Shown here in pieces: positions 51,772 to 60,319 of a stretch of DNA of 64,000 nucleotides. The notes beneath the pieces were generated by a model that had not been told where the DNA came from, did no database searches, and worked only from the letters and a program-made list of their open reading frames with translations. The DNA comes from Pseudonocardia kunmingensis (GTDB taxonomy: Bacteria; Actinomycetota; Actinomycetes; Mycobacteriales; Pseudonocardiaceae). The translations under genes were made by a program, and so were the position numbers. The stretch covers positions 372,001-436,000 of the forward strand of contig NZ_VFPA01000003.1 of assembly GCF_006716445.1 (NCBI RefSeq), read 5' to 3'. Within the stretch, counting starts at the first letter, position 1. Each line of letters begins with the position of its first letter.

Positions 51772-54015
51772 ATGATTTCCATCGGCGCCGAGGACTACGC
51801 GCGCGCTGAGTCGATGCTCGCGCCGTACCGGAAGCAGGCGGTGCCGGGCGCGTCCGTGGCGCCGCAGTGGCTCGCCGGCGGCCGGCGCTTCGTCTACGAG
51901 GTCGGCGGCCGACACGTGCTGGTCGACCCGGCGACGGGTACGCGTCGCGACGCGTTCGACCACGCCCGGCTCGCGGCCGCGCTCTCGCTGGCGTCCGGGC
52001 ACGCGGTGGACGCCGCCGACCTGCCCGTGATGCTGCTGGAGTTCGAGCTCCCCGGACGCGACGAGGACGTGGTGCGCTTCTTCGCCTTCGGCGAGAACTG
52101 GGAGTTCTCCGGCGACGACGGCACCTGCGAACGGGTCGAGGGCCCCGGGCTGCCCAGCCGGGTGGAGCTGGTGTCCCCGGACAAGGCCTGGGCCGCGTTC
52201 ACCCGCGACGGGAACATCTGGGTTCGCTCGCAGGACGGCGGCGAGGAGTTCGCGCTCACCGAGGACGCCGAGCCCGACCACTCCTACGGGGCCATGCTCG
52301 ACTGGGCCGGGATCTTCCAGTGGCGGGCGCTGGGCATCGACCCGCCGTTCGTCGCCGAGTGGTCGCCGGATTCCACCCGGCTGCTCACCCACCGCCTCGA
52401 CCAGCGGGGACTGCCCGAGCAGGTGCTGGTGGAGTCCGCCCCCGCCGGCGGGGGCCGCCCGGTGGAGCACCGGCTGCGCTACCCGGTGCCGGGCGACGAG
52501 CAGGTCGCGACGATGTCCTGGGTGGTGCTCGACGTCGCCGCTCGCACCGTCGTGCACCAGCAGGATCCGCCCACCCCGATCGTGCACACCACCAGCCGCG
52601 CGTCGCGGTGGTGGGTCGGGGACTCCGTCTACTTCCTGCGGTACGCCCGTGACGCACTGACCCTCGAGATGCACCGCCTCGACCCCGCCACCGGGGCGAG
52701 CACCCTGGTCGTCCAGGAGACCGGACGGACCTGCGTCGACCCGGGAGCCTCTACCGTCGAGCCCGCGCAGGTGCAGGTGCTGGACTCCGGGGAGATCCTC
52801 TGGTGGTCCCAGCGCGACGGGTGGGGACACCTGTACCTCTCCTCACCGGACGGCGGGAAGCACGTCCAGGTCACCTCGGGCGAGTGGCTGGTGCGCCGCG
52901 TGCTGTGGGTCGACGAGGACGCCCGCCGGGTCTGGTTCCTCGCGAACGGGCTCGACGAGACCGACCCCTACCTGCGCCAGATCTGCCGCATCGACCTGGA
53001 CGGGACGGGCTTCACCCGGCTCACGGACGACGAGTTCGACCACGACGCGATCAGCCCGCCCGAGGGCGGGTACGTCGTCGACCGGGCCTCGACCGTCGCG
53101 ACGCCTCCGCGGTCGTCGGTGCTCGACGGGGACGGCCGGGTACTGGTCGAGCTCGAGGCCCCCGACACCGCCGCGCTGGCGTCCCGCGGCTGGGCACCGC
53201 CGGAGCGGTTCCGGGCCACCGCGGCCGACGGCCGGACCCCGGTCTACGGGCTGCTGTGGCGGCCGCACGGGTTCGACCCGGATCGGCGCTACCCGGTGAT
53301 CGACCACGTCTACCCCGGGCCGATGGTCTACCGCGCCTCCCCTGCCTTCGACGCCCCGCCGTTCACCGGGGAGGCCGAGGCGCTGGCCGCGCTGGGGTTC
53401 GCCGTCGTCGCCGTCGACGGGCGGGGCACCGCCGGGCGCAGCAAGGCCTTCCACGACCACTCCTACCGCAACTTCTCGGCCGCCGGGTTCCTGGTCGACC
53501 ACGTCGCCGCGATCCGCCAGCTGGGCGAGCGCCACCCGTGGCTGGACACCGCCCGGGTCGGGATCACCGGCAGCTCCGGGGGCGGGTACGCCACCACGCG
53601 AGCGCTGCTCGCCCACCCCGAGTTCTTCGGCGTCGGCGTCGCCCGGGCCACCCCGAACGACATCGGCAGCTACTACCCCTACTGGGGCGAGCGCTACTAC
53701 GGCGACCTCGACGACGACGCCCGGCGCGACCTGGACAACGCACACCTCGCCGCGAACCTCCAGGGCCGGCTGCTGCTGATCCACGGCGAGCTCGACGACA
53801 ACGTCCTGCCCGCCCAGAGCCTGCGCCTGGTCGACGCGCTGGTGAAGGCCGACAAGGACGTCGACATGCTCGTCGTCCCCGGCGCCGAGCACCTGTTCAA
53901 CGGCAGCAAGCACTACGTCCTGCGCCGCACCTGGGACTACTTCGTCCGCCACCTGCACGGCGCCGAGCCACCCTCCTACCGCCTCACCCCGCTCCCGCCG
54001 AGCCTGCCCGTCTGA
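51772..54015 (+). CDS. S9 family prolyl peptidase, DPP-IV-like
   Basis: 747 residues, no signal peptide. An N-terminal beta-propeller (about 40-490) includes a DPP-IV-like segment (GNIWVRSQDGGEEFALTED, WSPDSTRLLTHRLDQR). The C-terminal catalytic domain has GSSGGGYAT (Ser about 602), the Asp in GELDDNV (about 672) and the His in GAEHLF (about 706). Expected to remove N-terminal dipeptides or cut small proline-containing peptides. ATG 51772 follows GAGGGGGA. It is placed after a TAP-type peptidase, so the two may feed on the same peptides. Confidence 0.88.
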   Translation: MISIGAEDYARAESMLAPYRKQAVPGASVAPQWLAGGRRFVYEVGGRHVLVDPATGTRRDAFDHARLAAALSLASGHAVDAADLPVMLLEFELPGRDEDVVRFFAFGENWEFSGDDGTCERVEGPGLPSRVELVSPDKAWAAFTRDGNIWVRSQDGGEEFALTEDAEPDHSYGAMLDWAGIFQWRALGIDPPFVAEWSPDSTRLLTHRLDQRGLPEQVLVESAPAGGGRPVEHRLRYPVPGDEQVATMSWVVLDVAARTVVHQQDPPTPIVHTTSRASRWWVGDSVYFLRYARDALTLEMHRLDPATGASTLVVQETGRTCVDPGASTVEPAQVQVLDSGEILWWSQRDGWGHLYLSSPDGGKHVQVTSGEWLVRRVLWVDEDARRVWFLANGLDETDPYLRQICRIDLDGTGFTRLTDDEFDHDAISPPEGGYVVDRASTVATPPRSSVLDGDGRVLVELEAPDTAALASRGWAPPERFRATAADGRTPVYGLLWRPHGFDPDRRYPVIDHVYPGPMVYRASPAFDAPPFTGEAEALAALGFAVVAVDGRGTAGRSKAFHDHSYRNFSAAGFLVDHVAAIRQLGERHPWLDTARVGITGSSGGGYATTRALLAHPEFFGVGVARATPNDIGSYYPYWGERYYGDLDDDARRDLDNAHLAANLQGRLLLIHGELDDNVLPAQSLRLVDALVKADKDVDMLVVPGAEHLFNGSKHYVLRRTWDYFVRHLHGAEPPSYRLTPLPPSLPV

Positions 54016-54044
54016 CCGCAGCTCCACCTCGCGTAAGGATCGTC

Positions 54045-55223
54045 GTGTCCACCTCTCCTCAACCCGTCGCAGGGCCGATCGCACCCACGCCGGCGTCGCA
54101 ACGCCTGCTGGCGCCGGACCTCGCGCGGGGCGTGATGCTGCTGCTCATCGCGCTGGCCCACTCCCGTCAGCTGCACGCCGGGGGCAACTCGCTCACCACA
54201 CCCGCCGGCGGTGGCCCCGTCGACGTCGCCGTCCAGTGGCTCCTGACGTCCTTGGTGGACGGGCGCGCCGCCCCGCTGTTCGGGATCCTGTTCGGCTACG
54301 GCCTCGTCCAGATGACCCGGCGCTACACCGGCCTCGGCGGCGACCCGGCGCAGGCCCGGCGACTGATCCGCAGGCGCGGGGTGTGGCTGATCGTCTTCGG
54401 CATCGCCCACGTCGTCCTGCTCTACAGCGGGGACGTGATCGGCGCCTACGGTGCGTTCGCAGTGATGTTCGCCGGGGTCGTCTCCTGGTCGAGCCGTCGG
54501 ATGTGGACGGTCATGGCGATCACCCTCGTCCTCGGGGTCACGGCCGCCTCCCTGCTCCAGATCCTGACCCCCTCCGACGCACCACTCGCCGTGGGCCCCA
54601 CCCTGCTCGACAGCGCGATCATGCGCACCTCAGCGCTCCCGGTGCTGCCGATCGCCGCAGTGGGGATAGCACCGTCCGTCCTGATCGGAGTCCTGGCCGC
54701 GCGGATGCGGCTGCTCGAACAGCCCGACCGCTACCGGCCGCTGCTGCGCCGGTTCGCCCTGATCGGCTTCCCGGTGGCAGTGCTCGGCGCGCAGCCCGTG
54801 GCCCTGCAGGCCGTGGGCCTCTGGACCCCCGCCTCCCCCGGCACCGACGCGGCCGGCCATGCGGTGTTCGCGGCCACCGGCATCGCCGGCGGGCTCGCGT
54901 TCCTGGCCGCGATCGCACTCGCCGCCTACCGACTCGGTGACCGGCGAGGACCGGTCACGACCGCGCTGGTCGCATGCGGCCGGCGCTCGATGACCTTTTA
55001 CATCGCCCAGTCACCGGTCTGGCTGGTCGCCACCGAACCATCACTGCTCGACCTCGGCGGGAAGCTGGGCGCCGCCACCGCCGCCGGGGTCGCCGTCGCC
55101 ACCTGGGCGGGCACCGTCGTCATCGCCTACGCCCTGGACCGCACCGGGCAGCGTGGCCCGTTCGAGGCTCTCCTACGACACCTGACCTACCGCACCCGCT
55201 CTGCCCGCCAACCTGCCGCGTGA
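54045..55223 (+). CDS. DUF418 (YeiB-like) membrane protein
   Basis: 392 residues with about nine to ten helices. APDLARGVMLLLIALAHSR near the N-terminus and LVACGRRSMTFYIAQSPVW near 310 are the acyltransferase-like and DUF418 landmarks. DUF418 proteins are thought to be involved in transport, without a proven function. GTG 54045 follows AAGGA. It begins 29 bases after the peptidase and is probably co-transcribed with it. Confidence 0.82.
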   Translation: MSTSPQPVAGPIAPTPASQRLLAPDLARGVMLLLIALAHSRQLHAGGNSLTTPAGGGPVDVAVQWLLTSLVDGRAAPLFGILFGYGLVQMTRRYTGLGGDPAQARRLIRRRGVWLIVFGIAHVVLLYSGDVIGAYGAFAVMFAGVVSWSSRRMWTVMAITLVLGVTAASLLQILTPSDAPLAVGPTLLDSAIMRTSALPVLPIAAVGIAPSVLIGVLAARMRLLEQPDRYRPLLRRFALIGFPVAVLGAQPVALQAVGLWTPASPGTDAAGHAVFAATGIAGGLAFLAAIALAAYRLGDRRGPVTTALVACGRRSMTFYIAQSPVWLVATEPSLLDLGGKLGAATAAGVAVATWAGTVVIAYALDRTGQRGPFEALLRHLTYRTRSARQPAA

Positions 55224-55305
55224 CTCCGGACGACCAACCAGTCGCGCACAAGTGCCGCGACCCGGCAGGTCGATGTCGTCGAGGGGTTCACCGACTGTCG
55301 GCCGA

Positions 55306-58095
55306 TCAGGGGAGCTGCAGGTCCCGGAGCTGTCGGCGGGAGGTGATGCTCAACTTGCGGAAGATGCTGCGCAGGTGGGCCTCGATGGTGCGCGGGCTCA
55401 GGAACAGCTGCGCGCCGACCTCCCGAGAGGTCGCCCCGGTGGCCACCAGTCGTGCGATCGTCAGCTCCTGCGCGGTGAGCGCGTCCGAGGGCTGGGCGGA
55501 CCGGCCGCGTGCGTGCTCGCCGGTGGCGCGCAGTTCGCGGGCGGCCCGCGCGGCGAACGCTTCCGCGCCCATGCCCGACAGCAGCTGGTGGGCGGTGCGG
55601 AGCTGTTGGCGGGCGCCCTGGCGGCGGCCCTGCCGGCGCAGCCACTCGCCGTAGACGAGATGAGCGCGGGCCAGCTGGGTGACCATCCGGCATTCCCGGA
55701 GCCGCTCGATCGCCTCGCGGTAGTGCTCGTCGGCCGCCGGGCCGCTGCTGACCAGTGCCCGTGATCGCGCTGCCAGCCCGAGCCCCCACGGTGTGCCGCT
55801 GGCCAGCGCCCGTGAGCTGAGCTGGTCCAGCGCATCGGCCGCTCGCTCCGGTTGGCCGGTGCGGCATGCGGCTTCGATGAGCTCGGAGTGGGCCAGGTTG
55901 CTGTGGGTCAGCTCGTCGGACTCGAAAGCCCGTGTCGCAGCGGCCAGAGCCGCTGGGTAGTCGCCCAGCCCGTTGTGCAGGACCGCCATGGCGTACTGCG
56001 CCAGGGCGTACTCGGTGCCACGCCCGCGGCCGGCAGCTTCCCGGACCATGGTCGCGTGGATCTCGGTGCTCTCGTCCGAGCGACCGCGCCAGGCAGCCAG
56101 GATGAGCCGGCCATGGAGCAGGGGCACGGTTCTGGTCGCGGCCGCGATCGCGGTCTGCTCGGCGGCCCGGGAGAACTCACCGGAGAGCACCAGCACGACG
56201 GACTGGACGAGGAGTGCTGCGGGGAGCGTGGCCAGCGCGCCGGCCTCACGGGCCAGCCGGACATGGCTGGCGGCCAGCGCGTGGACCATCTCGTCGTCGA
56301 AGACCGACATCGCGGTTCGGCTGGCCAGCCACAGCCAGCGGCGGTTGTCGCTGTCGTTCGCGCCGTGAGCGTCTCGCTCGTCGTGGGCGAAGGCGTCCAA
56401 CGCCCGCCGCAGCCCGGGCACCCCTGCCGCGTAACCCTGCGTGAACGTCGTCACCAGCCCGTCGAGCAACAGGTCCGCCGGCCTCGGCGACTCCGGTGAT
56501 GCGGGCGCGGCCCGGGCGGCTTCGGCCACCGCCCGCACGCCGCCGCCGGGGCCGACGCCGCCGGTGACGATCGCCGCATCGAGCGCGTCCAGGTAGGTCT
56601 CCCGGGACAGCGCCGGGTCCAGCGGGGCGAGGCTCCTGGCGGCGTCCAGCAGCATCCGCGGCCCCTCGCCGCCTCTCGCCAGGTGGAACGCGATCTGGGC
56701 GCGCAGCAGCTCGAGGCGGGCCTGCGCCACCGCATCCAGCGGCCCGGTCGCCGCGACCGTCAGCAGCTCGCGCGCGGCCTCGGACGCACCGGCCTCGTGC
56801 TTGGCGTGCGCAGCCTGAAGGGCCCGACCCGCCCGGACGGCCGGCTCGGGGGTCAGCTCGACCGCGCGCTGGAGGAACGCCGCCGCGGCGGCCAGCCCGC
56901 CACGGGCCCGGGCCCGTCCGGCTGAACGCTCCAGCTCCGCGGCGACCTCCTCGTCGGTGCCCACCACCGCCTGCGCCCGGTGCCAGGCGCGCCGGTCGGG
57001 GTCGACCTGCGGGTCGGTGACGGCGGCCAGCGCGCCGTGCGCTCGGCGCTGGTCGGGCGGGGTGGCCGCCCGGTAGACCGCCGAGCGCACGAGCGGGTGC
57101 CGGAACCGCACCCGGCTGTCGAGCTCCAGCAGCCCGGCGGTCTCCGCGGGCGCGGCCGCCTCGTGGGCGATCCCCAGCTCCGCGGCTGCGCGCCACAGCA
57201 GCGCCGCATCGCCGGTCGGCTCGGCCGCGGCGACCACCAGCAGCAGCTGCGAATCGGGCGGCAGGTTGCCCGCGCGACGCAGGAAGCCGTCCTCGACCCG
57301 GCGCGCGACGCTCACCACGTCGGGCAGCTCGTGGCCGCCCGCGAGCTGCACCTCCGGCGCAGCCCGGGGTAGCTCCAACAATGCCAACGGATTGCCGCGC
57401 GCCTCGGCCACGATCCGGTCTCGCACCACGTCGTCCAGCGGCGCGCGGACCGCGGTGGCCAGCAGCGCCCGGGCGTCGGACTCCCCCAGCCCCGCCAGGC
57501 GCAGCTCCGGCAGTCCGGCGAACGGCTCGATGGCGGTCACGCCGGGATCGCGCAGCGCGAACACCATCACCACGCGCTCGGCCGCCACCCGCCGGGCCAC
57601 GAACGCCAGGACCTGGGCGGACGCCTGGTCCAGCCACTGCGCATCATCCACCACACACAGCAACGGCCCGTCCTCGGCCACCTCGGCCAGCAGGCTCAAC
57701 ACGGCCAGCCCGACCAGGAACCGGTCCGGTGCAGCACCCTCGCGCATCCCGAACGCCACCCCGAGGGCGGTCTGCTGCGGCTCGGGCAGCGCCGCCGCCC
57801 GCGCCAGCATCGGTGCGCACAGCTGGTGCAGGCCCGCGAACGCGAACTCCGCCTCGGCCTCCACCCCGGCCGCGTCCTCGACCCGGAACCCGGTCGCCAC
57901 GGCGGTCTCCCGCAGGTGCTGCAGCAGAGCGGTCTTGCCGATGCCGGCCTCACCGCACACCACCAGCACGCCGCTGTCGCCGCCCTGGGCCCGGGCCAGC
58001 AGCTGCTCGAGCGCCGCGTGCTCGGCGCGCCGTCCCACGAGCATCGCCTGGTCCTCCCCTGGCGCCGGCACGGGGCCGATCACGGTGATTGTCAC
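55306..58095 (-). CDS. Large ATP-binding LuxR-family regulator (LAL type)
   Basis: A 929-residue MalT-like regulator. An N-terminal AAA domain has Walker A GEAGIGKT (about 48-55) and Walker B LLCVVDDAQWLD (about 145-156). A long helical TPR-like middle (about 370-850) follows, then a C-terminal LuxR HTH (LTAQELTIARLVATGATSRE, LFLSPRTIEAHLRSIFRKL). Such proteins act as pathway activators, often of antibiotic or sugar genes, but no cluster of that kind adjoins it. It starts with GTG 58093-58095; ATG 58042-58044 is an alternative. Divergent from the WhiB gene, with a 154-base shared upstream region. Confidence 0.9.
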   Translation of the reverse strand: MTITVIGPVPAPGEDQAMLVGRRAEHAALEQLLARAQGGDSGVLVVCGEAGIGKTALLQHLRETAVATGFRVEDAAGVEAEAEFAFAGLHQLCAPMLARAAALPEPQQTALGVAFGMREGAAPDRFLVGLAVLSLLAEVAEDGPLLCVVDDAQWLDQASAQVLAFVARRVAAERVVMVFALRDPGVTAIEPFAGLPELRLAGLGESDARALLATAVRAPLDDVVRDRIVAEARGNPLALLELPRAAPEVQLAGGHELPDVVSVARRVEDGFLRRAGNLPPDSQLLLVVAAAEPTGDAALLWRAAAELGIAHEAAAPAETAGLLELDSRVRFRHPLVRSAVYRAATPPDQRRAHGALAAVTDPQVDPDRRAWHRAQAVVGTDEEVAAELERSAGRARARGGLAAAAAFLQRAVELTPEPAVRAGRALQAAHAKHEAGASEAARELLTVAATGPLDAVAQARLELLRAQIAFHLARGGEGPRMLLDAARSLAPLDPALSRETYLDALDAAIVTGGVGPGGGVRAVAEAARAAPASPESPRPADLLLDGLVTTFTQGYAAGVPGLRRALDAFAHDERDAHGANDSDNRRWLWLASRTAMSVFDDEMVHALAASHVRLAREAGALATLPAALLVQSVVLVLSGEFSRAAEQTAIAAATRTVPLLHGRLILAAWRGRSDESTEIHATMVREAAGRGRGTEYALAQYAMAVLHNGLGDYPAALAAATRAFESDELTHSNLAHSELIEAACRTGQPERAADALDQLSSRALASGTPWGLGLAARSRALVSSGPAADEHYREAIERLRECRMVTQLARAHLVYGEWLRRQGRRQGARQQLRTAHQLLSGMGAEAFAARAARELRATGEHARGRSAQPSDALTAQELTIARLVATGATSREVGAQLFLSPRTIEAHLRSIFRKLSITSRRQLRDLQLP

Positions 58096-58170
58096 CGACG
58101 CGAAGCTCGCGGGCGCGACCGGGTCGTCGAGATCTCAACCTCCCTCGCCGGCGTCGGGGTCGGGATCAGG

Positions 58171-58213
58171 GACTTCTACCGACGCGGACAGGGCGCCGTC
58201 CTCGCGAGTCTGA
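58171..58213 (+). promoter_or_regulatory. Bipartite motif upstream of whiB, shared with the SDR operon
   Basis: GACTTCTACCGACGCG (58171-58186), 18 bases, then CGAGTCTGA (58205-58213). The same two blocks with the same 18-base gap occur on the minus strand at 63848-63806, ahead of the SDR gene. The conserved spacing points to a promoter or a two-part operator; it lies 37 bases before the whiB start. Confidence 0.5.
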
Positions 58214-58249
58214 ACCCAACAGCAGAGCGACCGGGAGCGAGCAACCGCC

Positions 58250-58570
58250 ATGATCAGCACCGAGCCCGTCACCGTCGTCGTACGCACCGGCCGGGCCGGG
58301 CAGTACGCCGACTGGCAACTCGACCCCGAGTTCCCGCCGTCGTGGCACCGACAGGCCCTCTGCCGCGCGGTCGACACCGCGATGTTCTTCCCCGCCGACG
58401 ACGAGCGCCCCCAGCAACGGCGGCACCGCGAGCGGACCGCGAAGGCGATCTGCGCCACCTGCCCGGTCCGCCAGCAGTGCGCCGTCCACGCCATGGCCCA
58501 CCGGGAGCTGCACGGCGTGTGGGGCGGGCTGTCGGAGGCCGACCGCCGGCGCCGGCTCGCGCACCCCTGA
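58250..58570 (+). CDS. WhiB family iron-sulfur transcriptional regulator
   Basis: 106 residues. The four cluster-binding cysteines are C38, C68, C71 and C77 (C-X29-C-X2-C-X5-C), followed by the turn motif HGVWGGL and a basic tail RRRRLAHP. WhiB-like proteins hold a [4Fe-4S] cluster, bind sigma factors, and respond to oxygen, nitric oxide or antibiotics. The subtype is not clear; the fairly long N-terminus (37 residues before the first cysteine) is unlike the compact WhiB7 form, and no AT-hook is seen at the end. Divergent from the LuxR-type regulator. Confidence 0.92.
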   Translation: MISTEPVTVVVRTGRAGQYADWQLDPEFPPSWHRQALCRAVDTAMFFPADDERPQQRRHRERTAKAICATCPVRQQCAVHAMAHRELHGVWGGLSEADRRRRLAHP

Positions 58571-58612
58571 CCGCGCCGACGACACACGGGCCGACACGTA
58601 CCCGCAGGTGCT

Positions 58613-58980
58613 CGCCACGACCTCACCGACGCGCAGTGGCAGCTGCTTGAGTCACTCCTGCCAGCGACGAGTGGACGTGGCCGGTCCCGAAAGTGGACCT
58701 AGTGTCCCCCACCGGAAGTCCGCCGAATAATTCGGCGGCCCAGCTCCACGCTGCGCGCACCGGTCGACGAGCCGAGTACGCCCGGTACGAGGCTCGCCGC
58801 CCGGCACACGCAGCGAGAACCTGGATCCACCGACTTTCCCAGCGAACTTCCGGCGGGGGACACTAGCGACAGCTGATCAACGTGGCGCGGTGATCACCGC
58901 CGGGCACCGCGGCGACAACCCGCAGTTCGTGCCGGTCCTGCAACGCGTCCGGGTGCGACGGCCGGGACGAGGGCGAGCCG
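58613..58980 (+). pseudogene. IS5-type transposase remnants split by a MITE-like insert
   Basis: 58613-58702 encodes RHDLTDAQWQLLESLLPATS then GRGRSRKWT and a stop: the start of an IS5-family (IS427-like) transposase. 58890-58980 encodes VITAGHRGDNPQFVPVLQRV and RVRRPGRGRA, the middle segment of the same type (normally GQRGDSPQFxPVL). Between them lie the inverted-repeat element 58699-58866 and a missing stretch of the gene, and the 3' part is replaced by a piece of repeat R1. No functional transposase remains. This fills the gene-free stretch after whiB. Confidence 0.7.
58699..58866. mobile_element. MITE-like element of about 168 bp with 21-base terminal inverted repeats
   Basis: Terminal repeats 58699-58719 and 58846-58866 match at 20 of 21 positions and begin/end with CTAG, next to TGTCCCC/GGGGACA. 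A perfect inner palindrome (CCGCCGAAT-A-ATTCGGCGG, 58720-58738) adjoins the left end. No coding capacity. The outer CTAG on each side could be a target duplication. It sits between two parts of a transposase relic. Confidence 0.6.
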
Positions 58981-59374
58981 GCTCGCCCCGAACCGGGAAC
59001 GGCCCGCCCACCGCAGCCACTCCCACGAGAACCGGCGCCGAGCCGCCCCCTTTGCGGGTGAACGGAACACCAGAGCTGTCCATGCGAGATCGAACAACCC
59101 TGGTGTTCCGCTCACCCGCAAAACCGGGCCCCGCCCGGCAACCCGCGATGAAGGGACAGAGCGCGAGCACCCGGAGCCCCTCCGCCTGCACCGATTCGAT
59201 ACCTTCGCGAGCCAGCAGGCAACCCACGCCGCGCCCTTCGAAAGCCGGGCCGACCTCGGTGTGGACGAAGGCAACGAGCTCGGGCGTGCGGACGTACGGG
59301 GCGAACCCCGCGAGCGTCTCGCCGTCGCGGGCTTCGAACCGGTTCGCGATGCGGTCGTCGGTTACGGTGATCAT
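58877..59374 (-). CDS. GNAT acetyltransferase, C-terminus replaced by repeat DNA
   Basis: The first ~80 residues form a small GNAT fold of the YjdJ type: RFEARDGETLAGFAPYVR, VAFVHTEVGPAFEGRGVGCL (acetyl-CoA loop variant GRGVG) and LRVLALCPFIAGC. Relatives are about 95 residues and end shortly after CPFIxxWIxxHPEY. Here the last helix is missing and the frame runs on through palindrome P2, an R1 fragment and the transposase relic for another ~85 Arg-rich residues. The enzyme is probably inactive or has a junk tail. ATG 59372-59374 lies 9 bases after the DUF5996 gene. Confidence 0.6.
   Translation of the reverse strand: MITVTDDRIANRFEARDGETLAGFAPYVRTPELVAFVHTEVGPAFEGRGVGCLLAREGIESVQAEGLRVLALCPFIAGCRAGPGFAGERNTRVVRSRMDSSGVPFTRKGGGSAPVLVGVAAVGGPFPVRGEPARPRPGRRTRTRCRTGTNCGLSPRCPAVITAPR
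58993..59018 (-). repeat. Fragment of repeat R1
   Basis: 26 bases identical (on the opposite strand) to 2934-2959, the core GGGCGGGCCGTTCCCGG block with its flanks. It shows that R1/R2-type DNA occurs at a third place in the window without an HNH gene. Confidence 0.6.
59051..59122. repeat. Palindromic element P2 at the end of the GNAT gene
   Basis: Arms 59051-59073 and 59100-59122 match at 22 of 23 positions (GGGTGAACGGAACACCAG core), loop 26 bases. The sequence is unrelated to P1 but of similar build, and it too lies where a gene loses its normal C-terminus. It may act as a terminator. Confidence 0.55.
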
Positions 59375-59383
59375 GTTGTGTTC

Positions 59384-60319
59384 TCACAGGCTGGTTCGGT
59401 GCCACCGGAAGGGGTCGTCCTCCAGCGCCGGGCGGTCCCACTTCCCGAGGTCGGCGGCGGCTACGTAGGTGCTGTGGAGGAACTCGGCGACCGCGCGGTC
59501 GGGGTCGGGTGCCGCGCGGGCGACTTCGTAGGGCAGCAGGAACTGCTGGAGCTCGGTGTTGAAGTACGCGCCGTCGGGGCCGACCGGCTGGTCGGCGAAC
59601 CCGTCGGGTGCGGGGTAGGCGTAGGAGTAGAAGGCGCCCTCCTCCCCACCGCCGGGCCAGAACCCGCAGCTGGACAGCTCCCGGGAGTAGCCCTCGACCA
59701 TGACCCAGTCCCCGCAGTTGGGCACGCCGCCGGGGTGCGGCGGGGCCGGGCGCCCGGAGAAGCGGGTGCAGGCCAGGTCGAACGAGCCCCAGAAGAAGTG
59801 CACCGGGCTGACCTTGCCGACGAAGTGCGACCGGAACTCGCCGACCACCCGGTCCGCCTGCAGCAGCTGCCGCCAGAACAGCGCGGCCGCCTCACCGTCG
59901 TAGGAGGCGTGTTCGTGGTCCTCGGCGAAGGGGATCGCCGGGTCGACCTCGTTGGGGTGCGGCCGGATCGGTGCCTCGATCCCGAGCCTGTCCAGCTCGG
60001 CCATGATCCGCGCGTAGAACTCGGCGACCGGCATCGGCTGCAGCGGGAAGCCCTTCGTGCCGCCGTCGCTGCTGCGGACCTCGAGCCGGTGGGCGACGAA
60101 GTCGAACTCGATCTCGAAGGCTCCCGTGCGGTACGGGATGGTCGAGGTCGTCAGCCCGCGCGGGCTGACGTAGAGGGTGACCTGCCACCAGTGGTTGAGC
60201 AGCGGGGCGTGGGCCATGCGGATCTTGCCCACGATCTGGGTCCACATGTGCAGGGTGTCGCGGGTGTCGGTCCAGTCCGCGACCCGCAGGCTCGGCCAGG
60301 CCGTCGTCAGGCTCGTCAT
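59384..60319 (-). CDS. DUF5996 family protein
   Basis: 311 residues, soluble. WPSLRVADWTDTRDTLHMWTQIVGK, NHWWQVTLYVSPRGLTTSTIPY, FFWGSFDLACTRFSGRPAPPHP and the C-terminal YVAAADLGKWDRPALE are characteristic of DUF5996, a family without known function. Many conserved His/Trp/Asp residues suggest an enzyme or ligand binder. ATG overlaps the stop of the flavodoxin-like gene by 4 bases, so it belongs to the SDR-led operon. Confidence 0.82.
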   Translation of the reverse strand: MTSLTTAWPSLRVADWTDTRDTLHMWTQIVGKIRMAHAPLLNHWWQVTLYVSPRGLTTSTIPYRTGAFEIEFDFVAHRLEVRSSDGGTKGFPLQPMPVAEFYARIMAELDRLGIEAPIRPHPNEVDPAIPFAEDHEHASYDGEAAALFWRQLLQADRVVGEFRSHFVGKVSPVHFFWGSFDLACTRFSGRPAPPHPGGVPNCGDWVMVEGYSRELSSCGFWPGGGEEGAFYSYAYPAPDGFADQPVGPDGAYFNTELQQFLLPYEVARAAPDPDRAVAEFLHSTYVAAADLGKWDRPALEDDPFRWHRTSL

